Positions 1 through 11,019 of a stretch of DNA of 64,000 nt are shown here, piece by piece. The stretch's first letter is position 1. Every line of letters starts with the position of its first letter. The DNA is from Impatiens glandulifera (Eukaryota > Streptophyta > Magnoliopsida > Ericales > Balsaminaceae). The DNA lies in the NCBI RefSeq assembly GCF_907164915.1, contig NC_061866.1, forward strand, positions 46,679,370 through 46,743,369. The letters run 5' to 3'. The notes below the pieces were generated by a model. The model had not been told where the DNA came from, did not search any database, and was given only the letters and a program-made list of their open reading frames with translations. The position numbers and the translations under genes were made by a program.

Positions 1-1375
1 TTTTCTTTTTTAACTATATTATTACTCAATTATTAACTTAAATATTAAAATGTCATTTATTTTAAATTACTTTTCTATTATTATATATTAATATATTTTA
101 TTATTATTATAAAAAAAATCACATATTTAAAATTATCAACAATAATTATTTTATTTCTCTTCAAATAATTTAAAACCGCCTCAAATCCAAACAACCCTTT
201 AATTTACTCAAACCAATAGTCACACTATCATATGTTTTACATTTATTGTTAATTAACTATGTAATAGACTTCAGGAAAACAAATTAATGTTATTGAGGTG
301 ATAATACAAAGTCACAATCTAAGGCTCATTAAAATAGGGTATTATATATAAAAATTAGTTTCGAATTTATTGTACTATATATATTAACCTTGTAACCATT
401 TTTGTTACAAAAATAAAATATATTTTCAAAAAGTAAATAAATAGTATATAATTTTGTTAGCTAGCTACCTACCTACATTAAAAATCATGAGCATTCCACA
501 TGGTGCTATATAGATTTTCTGTACCAGAATGCTTCTATGCCTACTTTTGCTTTAAATGCTTAAATACGCCGTAATCTATACCTACCTACCTTAAACCACT
601 TATAATATCTTTTGTATTTCTCATTTTTATTATTATTATTTATATACAAAATTAACAACTTTTTATTTTTTATTTTTTTATTTTTTTATTTTGTGTGTCT
701 TTGCGGATGATGTGATGTGCACCCAAAACAAAATAGATTAATTCATTATAAATAATGATCCCATTCCCATCATTAATAAATTATTAATTAATTAAACTTT
801 TATTTGAAACCATATCTTTCATCACACTATAATAAGTTGTGGTTAACCACTCCATCAAGCAACTCCTTTTTGGTTTGATTATATAGCTCATCTACTATTT
901 CAATAATAATAATAAAACAAAGAACTCTTTAATTAATTAATTAAAAATTAAGATAACAACCATCAACAATAAAGGCCTCTATTCTTCTAAAGTGGCAGAT
1001 TAGATTATCATTATCCACTCTAAGAAGAATGGGCTCGATCAGGTTTAGGTTTAGGGTTTAATTACAATACCCATTACAAATTTTATCTATACATTTTGCA
1101 AGAACAAACCATTGATTATGTTTGAAGGTACTGTTTAAAGAAGAGGGTTTAACCTATGTAATTGGAAAACATTGAGAATGGAACCAAACATAATCCTCTC
1201 TTTTGAAGATCTTCATATTCATCATTATCAATATTTGAGATACATCCATATTTCTTTTCATTCCCTTCTTTGTTGCCTGCCTCTTCTTTACCCTAGTTTA
1301 TAACAATAATTAATCAATTCATCAACCACAAATTAAATTACACAATTTCATTGAATGTTCTTGAACATTAATTAA
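1..1375. other. AT-rich intergenic spacer
   Basis: No coding region is seen. The DNA is very AT-rich with short homopolymer and TTA/TAA runs. At about 1041-1060 there is a short telomere-like stretch (two TTTAGG-type units followed by TTTAGGG), which on the minus strand contains a telo-box-like AAACCCTAA. It lies about 320 bp beyond the stop codon of the next gene, so it may fall in that gene's 3' flank. Confidence 0.6.
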
Positions 1376-1888
1376 TTAATTAATTACCAGTGGGCTTCCT
1401 GTGTTATCATGATATCTACTGCCTCTAGCTTTCATCTTTGTCTTCATCAAGCTACCCATCTGATGAAAACAACAAATAGGGTTAACTTTTACACTAAATT
1501 TTAAAGAACAAGATCTTGTTTTTTCAAAAGATATATGTACCTTGGGACTACTAACAGGAGAAGTGGCGGTATCTTCCAAAGAATCATCAAAATCAGAAAC
1601 TTTTTCAGTTCTTGTCTTTTTTCTGAGATTCAGTTTCTTGGGCGGCGGAGTTTGACTGGTTCCGGCGGTTATTATCTTCCATGCAGCGGCGGCGCTGGAT
1701 ACATCACCTGATACAATCGATCGATTTGAATTGTTACTATAACTGTTACCGATTTTCTCTTTCTGATCATCTCTTTGGTTCATCATTTCAAAATCTTCAA
1801 AATATGAAGTCCAACCACTCTCTTCTGGCTCCTGATCTTCAATTTCTGCATCTTTCATGGCTGACGAAAATCTTGATGAGTCCGCCAT
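1376..1888 (-). CDS. VASCULAR-RELATED UNKNOWN PROTEIN (VUP)-like small protein
   Basis: Two coding exons are inferred, 1888-1541 and 1459-1376, separated by an 81-nt GT-AG intron (1540-1460), giving 143 residues. The intron is a multiple of three with no stop, so the unspliced frame also reads through as 170 residues. The protein is hydrophilic and serine-rich with no signal peptide or membrane segment. Two blocks recall the plant VUP family: ESGWTSYFEDF near residue 24 and the acidic EDTATSPVSSPK before the intron, preceded by a basic KKLNLRKKTR stretch that could act in nuclear import. VUP proteins have been linked to vascular tissue and hormone-related growth, but their biochemical role is unknown. 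The start is the first Met. The 5' flank (about 1930-1990) holds a GA-rich purine tract typical of plant leaders. Family assignment is from motif memory and moderately sure. Confidence 0.62.
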   Translation of the reverse strand: MADSSRFSSAMKDAEIEDQEPEESGWTSYFEDFEMMNQRDDQKEKIGNSYSNNSNRSIVSGDVSSAAAAWKIITAGTSQTPPPKKLNLRKKTRTEKVSDFDDSLEDTATSPVSSPKVHISFEKTRSCSLKFSVKVNPICCFHQMGSLMKTKMKARGSRYHDNTGSPLVIN

Positions 1889-2513
1889 ACTTCAATTACG
1901 CAATTCAAGCAGATATTTAAGGAGGGTAAGGGGAAAAGAGGAGCCTTTTTTAAGAGAGAGAGAGAGGTTGAGGAAGAAGAAGATGAAGAAGAAAGGGGTC
2001 TGATAAAATAAGGGAGAATTTTAGTTTTAATATATTTTTTTTGTTTTTTATATGTCCTGTTTGGTAACATGAAGTTATAGTATAACTGGATTTGAATGTA
2101 AATGTTATTAAATTTATTAATACCTACCTAATTAAAATATATTTAAAATATAATTTTATCTAAATTTAACACCCTATTAAAATATTTTTAAAAAAGTAAC
2201 TTTATAAGTAAATGAAAAAAAAAATACAAACCGGACTCATATTAAAAATAAAGAAATTGGATCTGTCTGAAAGCTTATACATAAGGAACTCAAGTTGAGT
2301 TTGAAAAAATAAAAAATACTTATAATTTAATTTTTAATATATTTTTTAAAATATATGTATATTAAAAATGATAAAAATTATCATAGCAAAATGTCAAAAA
2401 CATGACATGAAGAAAAAATAAATAAATACAATAAAAAAACGTTACTCAATAGGTTATCGAGTTTGTAAATTCTCGAGAAAAATGATTAATTTTGAATTCT
2501 ACCAATTTTTCTG

Positions 2514-2718
2514 AAGAGAAATGATTAGGTGAGGGAATTTGGTGAGGGAATTTGGTGAGGGAATGATATGGCATAATCTTATTCGCTGAAAAAATCAAAT
2601 AATTTCTCTCTTTTCTCCCTTTCCTCCCACTTTTACATTTTCCAACCAATGAAGGTAATGCCACGTCATTCCCTCACCAAATTCCCTCACTAAATTCCCT
2701 CACTCTATCACTCCTCTT
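2514..2718. mobile_element. MITE, about 65-bp terminal inverted repeats (family copy 1)
   Basis: A 205-bp non-coding element. The left arm begins AAGAGAAATGATTAGGTGAG and contains three GTGAGGGAATTTG-type units. The right arm is its inverted counterpart, ending CCCTCACTCTATCACTCCTCTT. TTCTG flanks it directly on both sides, a probable target-site duplication. A diverged second copy lies at 47868-48091. No coding capacity. Confidence 0.75.
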
Positions 2719-4155
2719 TTCTGAATTAATCTCATAAATCATCATCATAATAATATTTTGAATGATACACATCGAACTAATACGATTAATAATGAAAGTT
2801 CGAAGACTTCTCTCCAATCAGATAGTCCACCAAATAAAATTAGGATAATAACTCAATTATATATGTCTATCATATTAGTCGCATCAATTTAAATTCTCGA
2901 CTGGGTATTACCCAACGAATCTCAATAATACTTCACGAAATACTCTAAATACCAAATTTTTATTATCTTATTTGAATATTAATTTATATAAAATAATATT
3001 TTGATCTTTTTTAAATAATAAATTTAACAACATTTTGATATTATTTTTTTTTTTAATTTCAATAAGTATTTATAAATATTTGTTTTGATTTAATTAATTA
3101 AAAGAGAGAATCTTTTAAGTGGGGCATAGGGAGTTGAGGACGTTAAAATCAGCGGTTGGAAGAGAGAGAGAACGTGCAGGGTAGAAACAAAAATAGTTAT
3201 AAACGGTGCTACCACGTTTAGGACCTGTTTGGAATCAAAATAATGATAATAGAACTAACTATGTTTAATTATAAAATAATATATGTATTATAAATAAATA
3301 AATAATTAATTAGGGTATAAAAGACTACATGTCACAAGAGGTTTTAAGATATTAGATAGAGAAGATTATATATATTTAAATGTGAAAAGTGACAAGCTAC
3401 CTGAAAATGATTTGTTAAATTATGAATTGATTAATATGTAATTAACATCTTAATCCACATTCGTTGAACCAATTAAGCACCTGTGACCTGTTCCCAGTCA
3501 ATTGCATAACTACCGCCAATCAAGCAATATATCTATAACCATTTTTTTAATTAAGGTTTAAACTCATCATTATAATTTGAATCCATTTACCTTAATATAT
3601 ATATTTCAAAACTTTTTTTTTTAAAATCCCGATTTGAAGACTCAAATCTCATAACCATACAAACATGAGTTATTGTGTTTTATCACTTTGAGTTGTAGCC
3701 TCCAAAGTCTCTATTTAACTAATTGGTGTTGTTTAATGTATTCAAGTCATTCCTTTATTTTATTGATTTTATTTTCTTTAATTTTTTAATTTCTTAATGC
3801 TATTATAAAATGACAATTCAATTTAAAATTAGAAATAATTTAAAAGAATATTTTTTTTTCCATTCTTTATATGCAAATGACTTGTTGGTAAATAATTTTC
3901 TCCATTTTGTCGATGGACCTGAAATTTGGGACGGGAAAGTAAAGTTATAGACTTGTAGTATGACAAGAAAAATAAAGGATGGGCTTTATGCTTGAAAATT
4001 TCAACATTGAGCTAGCCCATATATATATATATATTGTTTGTTTTGGTAGAAATAATGATAGTAAAATTATAAATATGTAAAATTGAGAATTTACTTAAAA
4101 TTTTAAAATTATAAGTCTTTAATTTAAAATATATTAGCTATATATTATTATTATT
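2719..4155. other. AT-rich intergenic spacer
   Basis: No gene is recognised. The stretch is AT-rich with many poly-A/T runs. A slightly GC-richer patch at about 3115-3230 contains a short GA repeat, but no convincing reading frame or splice signals were found. Confidence 0.5.
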
Positions 4156-5480
4156 TGGGAAAATGTCAATTTTATTTATAAAGTTGGAATGAGGTGACAA
4201 ATTTATTTATAAAGTTGTAAAATTCTATTTATGTATATAAACTTGTCAAAATGTGTCAAAATTATTTAACATAACAGAATGTCTCAAACTGCGTTAAGTT
4301 TTTATCCGGATATTTATTTTTTTATATATTTTAACCTTTTTTTTATATTTCAAACATACATTCTTTTTCTATTTAATATATAGAATTAAATAAATAAAAT
4401 TTTCCTTCCTCTACCCACCATCATCTTCATCCCCTCTTTCACCAACAGGTGGCCCACCATAATCTTTATCCCCTTTCTTTCACTAGCAGACGTCGCCACA
4501 ACCAATCCAATCACATTCAAGAACTCAACAAACGAATCTCAATCTCTAGAGAATGTCACAAACTGTTTTTGTTATCCTTTTTTAACTAGATCATTCATAG
4601 ATTTTGATATTGCTGTTAGGCCTGAGGCCTGATAATACAGGCTTGTTTCGTGATCTGATCATCGGATGAACCAGTTTCGATCAAACAATATAATATGTGT
4701 AATAAACCTCGTTTATCTGCGATTAAACTCTGTGGTTAAGGATCTAACTAAATGAATTCAAAAACCCTAGCTGAAGCGATCTCGGAACTAGTTTTTCTTT
4801 TACGAAGAACAATCAGAAACAAGGACAAACATGTGACATATCACATTTAACTTATCAACTCCAACTTCGATTATAATCAAAGCTAGAATCTCAATAACCG
4901 TTTATAAAATCTTAATAATCATTTATAGAATCTCAATTTCATTTTTCAAAATTATAACCATCACATATGACATATCACATTTAACCACTAAAAATTCATT
5001 ATTCTGATCCCCTAGCGAAATCGGAAATTACAGGCAAGTTATTCAAATAAAATCCAGAATTTATAGTCTCGATGTTTCGCATTGAATATATATAATATAT
5101 TGCTTTGACATTAATTGAGAAGAAGAGTGAAATTCGGAGAGAGGAGATGAAGTTGGAATGAGAAATGATGGATGAGATTTTGGAGATTAAGATTTATAAT
5201 GAAAAGAAGATGGATAGGTAAAGGAGGAGAGAATGAAATTTTATTTATTTATTTATTAAATGTAAAGAATAAGTCTGTTTGAAATGAAGAAAAAAAAGTT
5301 AAAACAAAATATAAAATAAATATCCACGTGGATAAAAACTTAACTCCATTTGAGACATTCCGTCATGTTAAATAATTTTGACACATTTTGACAAGTTTGT
5401 ATACATAAATATAATTTTACAACTTTATAAATAAATTTAACGCCTCCTTCCAACTTTATAAATAAAATTAACATTCTCCC
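4156..5480. mobile_element. Mutator-like non-autonomous element with long terminal inverted repeats
   Basis: The left arm (about 4156-4390) and right arm (about 5250-5480) are inverted copies of each other over roughly 230 bp. They share ATTTATAAAGTTGGAA, AACTTGTCAAAATGTGTCAA, GAATGTCTCAAA and AGTTAAGTTTTTATCC. Ends are TGGGAAAATG and CATTCTCCC. ATTATTATT flanks both ends (4147-4155 and 5481-5489), a 9-bp duplication as expected of Mutator-like elements, though in low-complexity sequence. The 900-bp interior has no transposase frame. It contains a CCACCATCATCTTCATCCCC-like patch near 4415 and a GA-rich stretch near 5120-5230 that could be captured host sequence. Confidence 0.75.
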
Positions 5481-5489
5481 ATTATTATT

Positions 5490-6140
5490 TATATACATAA
5501 TGAAGTATTTTATATATTAAAATTTTAATATATATATATATATATATAAATATAAAATTAATTAATAAGAATAAATAAATGACTATAAAAGTTATATTTA
5601 TAACATTAATTATATTAATTTATTTGAATAAATAATAATTTTTTTTAAATATAAATTTGCTCTTTTTAATGTAAAATCTTATTATTGTAAATTCAATATT
5701 GTAAGAGTTTAACTATATAATAGTTTATCTAAAATTACACTCGTTAAACTTCTATAAAATCGTAAAATTGTAATATTTTAAAAGTTAATTCAATATTTTC
5801 ATACATTGACTAAAAATAAAAATAAGTTTAGTTAATTAAGTTTCTTCCTTATTACGGTGACTTTTCCTTATTTAGTGGATTACCAAAGTCATTTAATTTT
5901 GATCAGGAGTTAGGCAATTTAGGGGCCCATTTTATGGTGTGTTTTTTTTTTTTTTACTTTTTATTAATTCATTAAATTTTGTGTGTGATTTGTTTGATCT
6001 AAAAATACAAAGGTGGGTGTAATTTTATTTTTTTCTAAAAGGAATATTGTTAAATTATATATATATAAATAGTTAGTCCCCTAATCAGCTATGTTCCTCT
6101 GTTCCCTCGTTCCTTCTCACATAGAGGGGGGCAAAACATC

Positions 6141-6172
<32 letters not shown>

Positions 6173-6230
6173 CAAACAAACAGGAAAAGGTTAATAGAAG
6201 ACAACCTTTGGTGTTAGCTATATAGGATGG
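5490..6230. other. AT-rich spacer with poly-A tract
   Basis: No gene seen. A TA microsatellite lies near 5528-5548. A run of about 28 A followed by CAAACAAACAGG at about 6146-6182 could be the relic of a retroposon tail, but no element body was recognised upstream. Confidence 0.45.
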
Positions 6231-6751
6231 ATTTGTCCAAAATTATAAAAACATCTATAATTTTCAATCTCAGCCCATTAATTTGGTTTGTTTGACCGTG
6301 ATCATTACATTAATTAGATTTAGAATTTCACAGTATTGTTGTTTTTTATATTTCTTATTTAAATTCCAAATTTTATATTAAAACTTAGATAATCTTCAAG
6401 ACCAATAATTTTCAAGTGTTCAAATATATTGGTTTTTGTTATTTGGAAGAATTTGCTTTACATCTTATATCTCGCTGATTCCATTCAAAACATTTACAAT
6501 AAAAATCAAACACTTAACATTTTGATTTCTAATATCATGTTGAAATATATCAGTCACAAAGTGACTTTCCTAGCTTAGTTAATCCCCTGTTTTCCAAAAG
6601 AAATGATAATACTATTTTCTTATATGATAAAGATAATAAGAGGTTTAACACACCTTAACTATTCTATTTTATTTTGCTAGAATTGAATAATTATTTCATG
6701 GATGAAGAATAAGACAATCAGAAATTGCAAGTAACATAATCTTGGTGGCCT

Positions 6752-7538
6752 TCAAACTCTCTTCTTTTTAGCAGGAGGAGGAGTTGGAGTACAAGGCAGC
6801 AGCCCCCTTAGAATGGCTAAAACGGAGAAAGCCAAGAAAGGGTAGTAAACCATCTGCATCTTCTCATTTGCCTTTCCTGATAGATGCATATCTGTCAATA
6901 TAGGTATCTGCAACAACAAATAAATTGAGGGTTATTCTTGTCGGGTGTCATTATAATTCTCCATAAAGATCGATCATTACCATTGAAGTGAAGACGACGA
7001 CGCCTTGGATCAAAGAGGCTGTTGAAAACCAAGATTTGTGGGTAAGAATAGCATAGATGTTGAGAATGGAAAGTGGCCAGACAATTAGAATATCAAACCA
7101 TGTTAACCCGACAAAGAAAGGTGGTTTCTCTACAACAAGATAATCCCCGACTAGATTAATGTAAAAATTCTTCACATCCACCACAAATTTTGGTATCAAT
7201 TCCTTTGGCAAAATGTAATCGGCATCGAGGATGGGCGTAGTTAGGGCAAAAGGGAGCGGGGTATAAGTAGGGGCTTCTTGAATGGGATGGCTTTTCTGTT
7301 CTGGATGTCCCAGAAATAAGGCCTCCAACTCTATGTTATAGCCTTCATGTCTTCGATCCGACGGTCCTCATTCTCCCACTTGGCAAGCTGCTACTGTGAA
7401 CAACAAAGTAAAGGATGTTTTCAGAAACCGTCTAGGTTCTTCCTAGGACCTTCTTTCTGTCCTATTGAGAGGATGATCCCCTAAAGTCAGGAAGAAAAAG
7501 AACAACACTGCATCAACAACCTTCTTCCCACAACCCAT
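6752..7538 (-). pseudogene. TMEM97/sigma-2-receptor-like gene, copy A, disrupted in exon 1
   Basis: Exon 2 (6907-6752, 51 codons) is intact and ends KKKRV. The intron (6980-6908, 73 nt) has normal GT and AG ends. Exon 1 starts at the ATG at 7538 with MGCGKKVVDA and a hydrophobic run but is interrupted after about 18 codons by a 230-bp foreign insertion. The reading frame then resumes at LTTPILDADYILPKE and is nearly identical to copy C. The insertion itself opens a frame that fuses to the remaining exon (residues beginning MEALFLGHPEQ), so a chimeric N-terminus lacking most of the first membrane helix could be made. A 722-bp MITE also sits in its upstream region. Most likely a pseudogene. Confidence 0.85.
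7253..7482. mobile_element. 230-bp insertion of unknown origin inside TMEM97 copy A
   Basis: Comparison with copy C (uninterrupted CAAAAGTCAGG) delimits the insert. It begins GGGAGCGGGGTATAAG, ends GATGATCCCCT, and AAAG flanks both sides, a possible short target duplication. It is more GC-rich than its surroundings and does not recur in the window. Possibly a transposon or captured exon fragment; I do not recognise it. Confidence 0.6.
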
Positions 7539-7670
7539 TATCCTTCTAATTGTCAAGCTATTGATCATGACTAAATTATATACCAAACTTTATGGGATAT
7601 TTTGTGGTTGCGTTTTAACCACACATTCTTCTCGTGGACCATTTTCAAAAAATATATATAATATTTATGG

Positions 7671-7699
7671 GAGTGATTTGTTCACGACTTAAACAAATG
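7671..7699 (-). promoter_or_regulatory. Conserved upstream block of the TMEM97 copies (A)
   Basis: TTTATGGGAGTGAT, then TTCACGACTTAAACAAATG on the plus strand, about 130-160 bp upstream of the ATG. The block is shared with copies B, C, D and F and is therefore a candidate cis-element. In A it carries small substitutions (GTTCACGAC in place of GTTCAAGAC). Confidence 0.45.
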
Positions 7700-7904
7700 A
7701 AAAATAATGAAAGTGAGCGGCACGAACAAGCAACAAATATATATGGCCAATTTCAAGATCCCAATAGTGTGTTTTTAAATAGATTAACTAGTAACACGAT
7801 GTTGAGTGTACGGCTCATATTATCTTTATCTATTTTTCATTTTAAATTAAATTTATTTTAAAAAATCACATATAGTCAACATATATAAATAAATAAAAAA
7901 CTAA

Positions 7905-8626
7905 GACCATCTCCAATCCACAAACCCATTTTCAAACCCAAAATGCAGTAAACATCCTATCAAACAGTAATTCACCTCCAACCCAAAAACTCATTCTCAA
8001 ACTCAAAAGAATATTTTTAAAATATTTTTCTTACACTAACTTTTTAACCTTATTAATATTATCTATATATTTATCAACTTTATATATTTAACCCCAATCT
8101 TTTCTCTTTCATTTAATAAAATTAAAATAAAATTAATTATATATAAATAATTCACAAATAACAAAATAATTCTAATACATTTAAATAAACAAACATATTA
8201 TATTAAAACAAACCTTGTTAACATATTATAAGATAATTTATAAAATTAAAATTATAAAATATAAATTAAAAATATAAAGTAAATTATAAAATATAAAATA
8301 AATTAGATTAAATTTCAAATATAATAAATTTAATGATTTAATTATATATTTAGAAAATAATTTAACTTTTTATCTTAAAAATAAAAAAAATATAAGTTGA
8401 ATGATTAATTTAAATGTAAAAAATTAAAAGTTAAAAAAAAATATATAACCTAAGGACCATTATTTAAAAATGGCCAAAATACAGTATGAACAAAGTATGA
8501 ACAGTCCAAACGCATGCGTTTGGTTGGAGGAGAGAGTATAAAAACTCAAAATGAGTTTTTTTTTTCAATACGGTTGGAGAAAAAAGAGGCACCCCAAACG
8601 CATTATGGGTGCCGTTGGAGATGGTC
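7905..8626. mobile_element. PIF/Harbinger-type MITE (722 bp)
   Basis: Terminal repeats GACCATCTCCAA and TTGGAGATGGTC are perfect inverted copies. TAA flanks both sides (7902-7904 and 8627-8629), the classical Harbinger/Tourist target duplication. The subterminal region contains ACGCATGCGTTTGGTTGGAG and CAAACGCATTATGGGTGCCG. The duplicated locus near copy C lacks it, so it arrived after the duplication. No transposase frame. Confidence 0.85.
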
Positions 8627-9151
8627 TAAAAAGTAGAGCAATAAATAAATTTAATCAAATAAAAAGTAGGCAACTCTAAACTTTCAAATAAAAAGTCAAT
8701 TAAGGCAACTATAATTGAAAAAAAACAAATGTACCATGCTCAATTTCATAATTATTAAGGATCATTATAGTCAATAAAGATACAGCCTTTAATAGAAAAA
8801 GAAAAACAAAAAGGTGAAATTATCAACTCATATGTTTACATTGTATCTGAAATTCAACATATTGTTATTTATGCACGCATATGCTTACCTTGTATCTGAA
8901 AATAAACATTATGTTATTTATGCACCTATAATAATTGTGATGTTAATGGAATTTAAAAAGCTAACATTTTCTTTCACTTATTAAGTATTATTTCTTTGCT
9001 ACTAAGTAACTTTATTATTATAATTGATGGATCAAGAATAAGCAATAAAACATTTAAAATGGAAGGATATGGAAATGTGTGCTTGGATCAAAGATGTGCT
9101 TGGATGGAGCATCAAAGACAACTTGTTTTGAGCTTACTTATTTAAATAACT

Positions 9152-9153
<2 letters not shown>

Positions 9154-9228
<75 letters not shown>
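9154..9228. repeat. (TA)n microsatellite
   Basis: About 37 uninterrupted TA dinucleotides, directly followed by a diverged copy of the Helitron-family 5' sequence (AATGTTTAATTTG onward, to about 9430). Confidence 0.95.
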
Positions 9229-9230
<2 letters not shown>

Positions 9231-9430
9231 GTTTAATTTGAATTTGTTTGGTTTACGTCGAAAACTGTGATTAATTTAGATATATTTGAGAGTAAATGAA
9301 TATTTAAGTTGGATCGTGGTTGACTCACCATAAACTTGAAACGGTTAAAAATAAAATTAAAAATGATATATCATATATGTATGTTCGAACTTGCAACATA
9401 ACAAAACAAGTACAACTTAACCAAGTGTGA
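9225..9430 (+). mobile_element. Diverged Helitron-family fragment
   Basis: Related to the 5' part of the Helitron at 34854: GTTAATTT, GAGAGTAAATG, ACGGTTAAAAATAAAATT, TTCGAACTTGCAAC and AACAAAACAAGTACAA occur in the same order. It lacks a recognisable TC terminus, apart from the TA run that precedes it. Confidence 0.65.
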
Positions 9431-10031
9431 ATGGGGTGTAGTTTTCCAAGAGATAATAAACCGGTAACAAATGAGAGTGATTAAAAAATATGAGTCAAAT
9501 ATTTGATTTACCAAAGTGTGAGGTAATGAAGTTAAATGTCGATTGAGACTGATGATTTATTTTTTTCTTAGGGATAAAAGACGTGTGAAAATGTGATTGG
9601 AATGTGGTTTACTAATGGATAAGAGGTGGGTAACAAATGATCGTGAGATCACAAGATTAGAGGTCGATTGAGATTGGTGGTTGGTTTGTTGAAGGATAAA
9701 AGGCGTGTGAAACTGTGAATTTCAAAAACTACAAATTTAAAAGTGACTATTATGAATTTTTGAGAGATTGATGTTAAAGAATACATTCTTGAGTATAATA
9801 TATAGTAACACAATTTTTAATCAAGGGATAAGAAACATGTGAAAGTGTGATGTCGAATTTATTGGTTGGTTTGACGAGCATTTGAAAGTGTGAAGTCACG
9901 AGATGAAGGTCGGATGGTGGGTGGTTTGTCAACTAAGGGGATAAATAAACATATAAAAAAGTGTGAGTCACAAGATATTGGTCAATTAGGTGTAGTGGTT
10001 GGTTTGCCGAGGTATAAGAAGTGTGTGATCA
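9430..10031. repeat. Degenerate minisatellite preceding the hexamer array
   Basis: Short motifs recur irregularly: GGATAAAAGGCGTGTGAAA, GTGTGAGGTCACGAG-like and GTCGATTGAGATTGGTGGTTGG-like strings. The hexamer array begins inside a degenerate unit of this minisatellite (GTGTGTGATCAATTGG), which may be the sequence from which ATTGGT first slipped. No gene. Confidence 0.55.
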
Positions 10032-10786
10032 ATTGGTATTGGTATTGGTATTGGTATTGGTATTGGTATTGGTATTGGTATTGGTATTGGTATTGGTATT
10101 GGTATTGGTATTGGTATTGGTATTGGTATTGGTATTGGTATTGGTATGGTATTGGTATTGGTATTGGTATTGGTATTGGTATTGGTATTGGTATTGGTAT
10201 TGGTATTGGTATTGGTATTGGTATTGGTATTGGTATTGGTATTGGTATTGGTATTGGTATTGGTATTGGTATTGGTATTGGTATTGGTATTGGTATTGGT
10301 ATTGGTATTGGTATTGGTATTGGTATTGGTATTGGTATTGGTATTGGTATTGGTATTGGTATTGGTATTGGTATTGGTATTGGTATTGGTATTGGTATTG
10401 GTATTGGTATTGGTATTGGTATTGGTATTGGTATTGGTATTGGTATTGGTATTGGTATTGGTATTGGTATTGGTATTGGTATTGGTATTGGTATTGGTAT
10501 TGGTATTGGTATTGGTATTGGTATTGGTATTGGTATTGGTATTGGTATTGGTATTGGTATTGGTATTGGTATTGGTATTGGTATTGGTATTGGTATTGGT
10601 ATTGGTATTGGTATTGGTATTGGTATTGGTATTGGTATTGGTATTGGTATTGGTATTGGTATTGGTATTGGTATTGGTATTGGTATTGGTATTGGTATTG
10701 GTATTGGTATTGGTATTGGTATTGGTATTGGTATTGGTATTGGTATTGGTATTGGTATTGGTATTGGTATTGGTATTAGTATTGGT
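10032..10786. repeat. (ATTGGT)n hexanucleotide microsatellite, about 126 units
   Basis: Nineteen perfect units (10032-10145), one 5-bp unit ATGGT (10146-10150), 104 perfect units (10151-10774), one ATTAGT variant and a final ATTGGT. All long reading frames here are artefacts of a period-6 repeat without stops (Ile-Gly, Tyr-Trp or Leu-Val dipeptides on the plus strand, Pro-Ile or Tyr-Gln on the minus). The paralogous locus near copy C has only four imperfect units. Confidence 0.98.
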
Positions 10787-10789
10787 AAA

Positions 10790-11015
10790 TAGTCGTCTAA
10801 GATTAGTGGTGGTTTGTCAAATGGATAAAGAGACCTAAGAAAATGTGTGATTATGCTCAATTTGGGGATTATTAAAAAGAAGTTTAAATAAGTGCTTTTT
10901 AAATTTATAATTTTTTTTATTTTTAATATTTAATGAATTTTAAAATATATGTTAATATTATATTTATAATTTAGTATTTAACTCAAAATTATTGAAAACT
11001 CATTCTTTTATAATA
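10790..11015. other. End of segmental duplicate and AT-rich spacer
   Basis: GTCTAAGATTAG and following bases match 36058 onward. Sequence identity fades by about 10980. No gene. Confidence 0.6.
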
Positions 11016-11019
11016 GGGC

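Larger units (their letters stand above)
6230..10980. repeat. Segmental duplicate A (paralogue of about 33290-36200)
   Basis: The 3' flank, gene body and 5' flank of TMEM97 copy A match those of copy C nearly base for base. Examples are the downstream block with GACTTTCCTAG and CCCCTGTTTTCCAAAAG, the upstream block TTTATGGGATATTTTGTGG, and the far flank GAGAGATTGATGTTAAAGAA. Matching continues past the hexamer array to GGGGATTATTAAAAAGAA (about 10865). Copy A additionally carries a MITE, a coding insertion, a TA array and the expanded hexamer. Copy C additionally carries a Helitron. Confidence 0.85.

Noticed and set aside
1041..1060. Interstitial telomere repeat
   Set aside because: Only two to three TTTAGG(G) units; too short to be more than a telo-box-like motif.
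9890..10860. Long open frames on both strands across the hexamer array (Ile-Gly, Leu-Val, Tyr-Trp, Pro-Ile dipeptides)
   Set aside because: They arise only because a period-6 repeat lacks stop codons in all frames; flanks show no coding signal.
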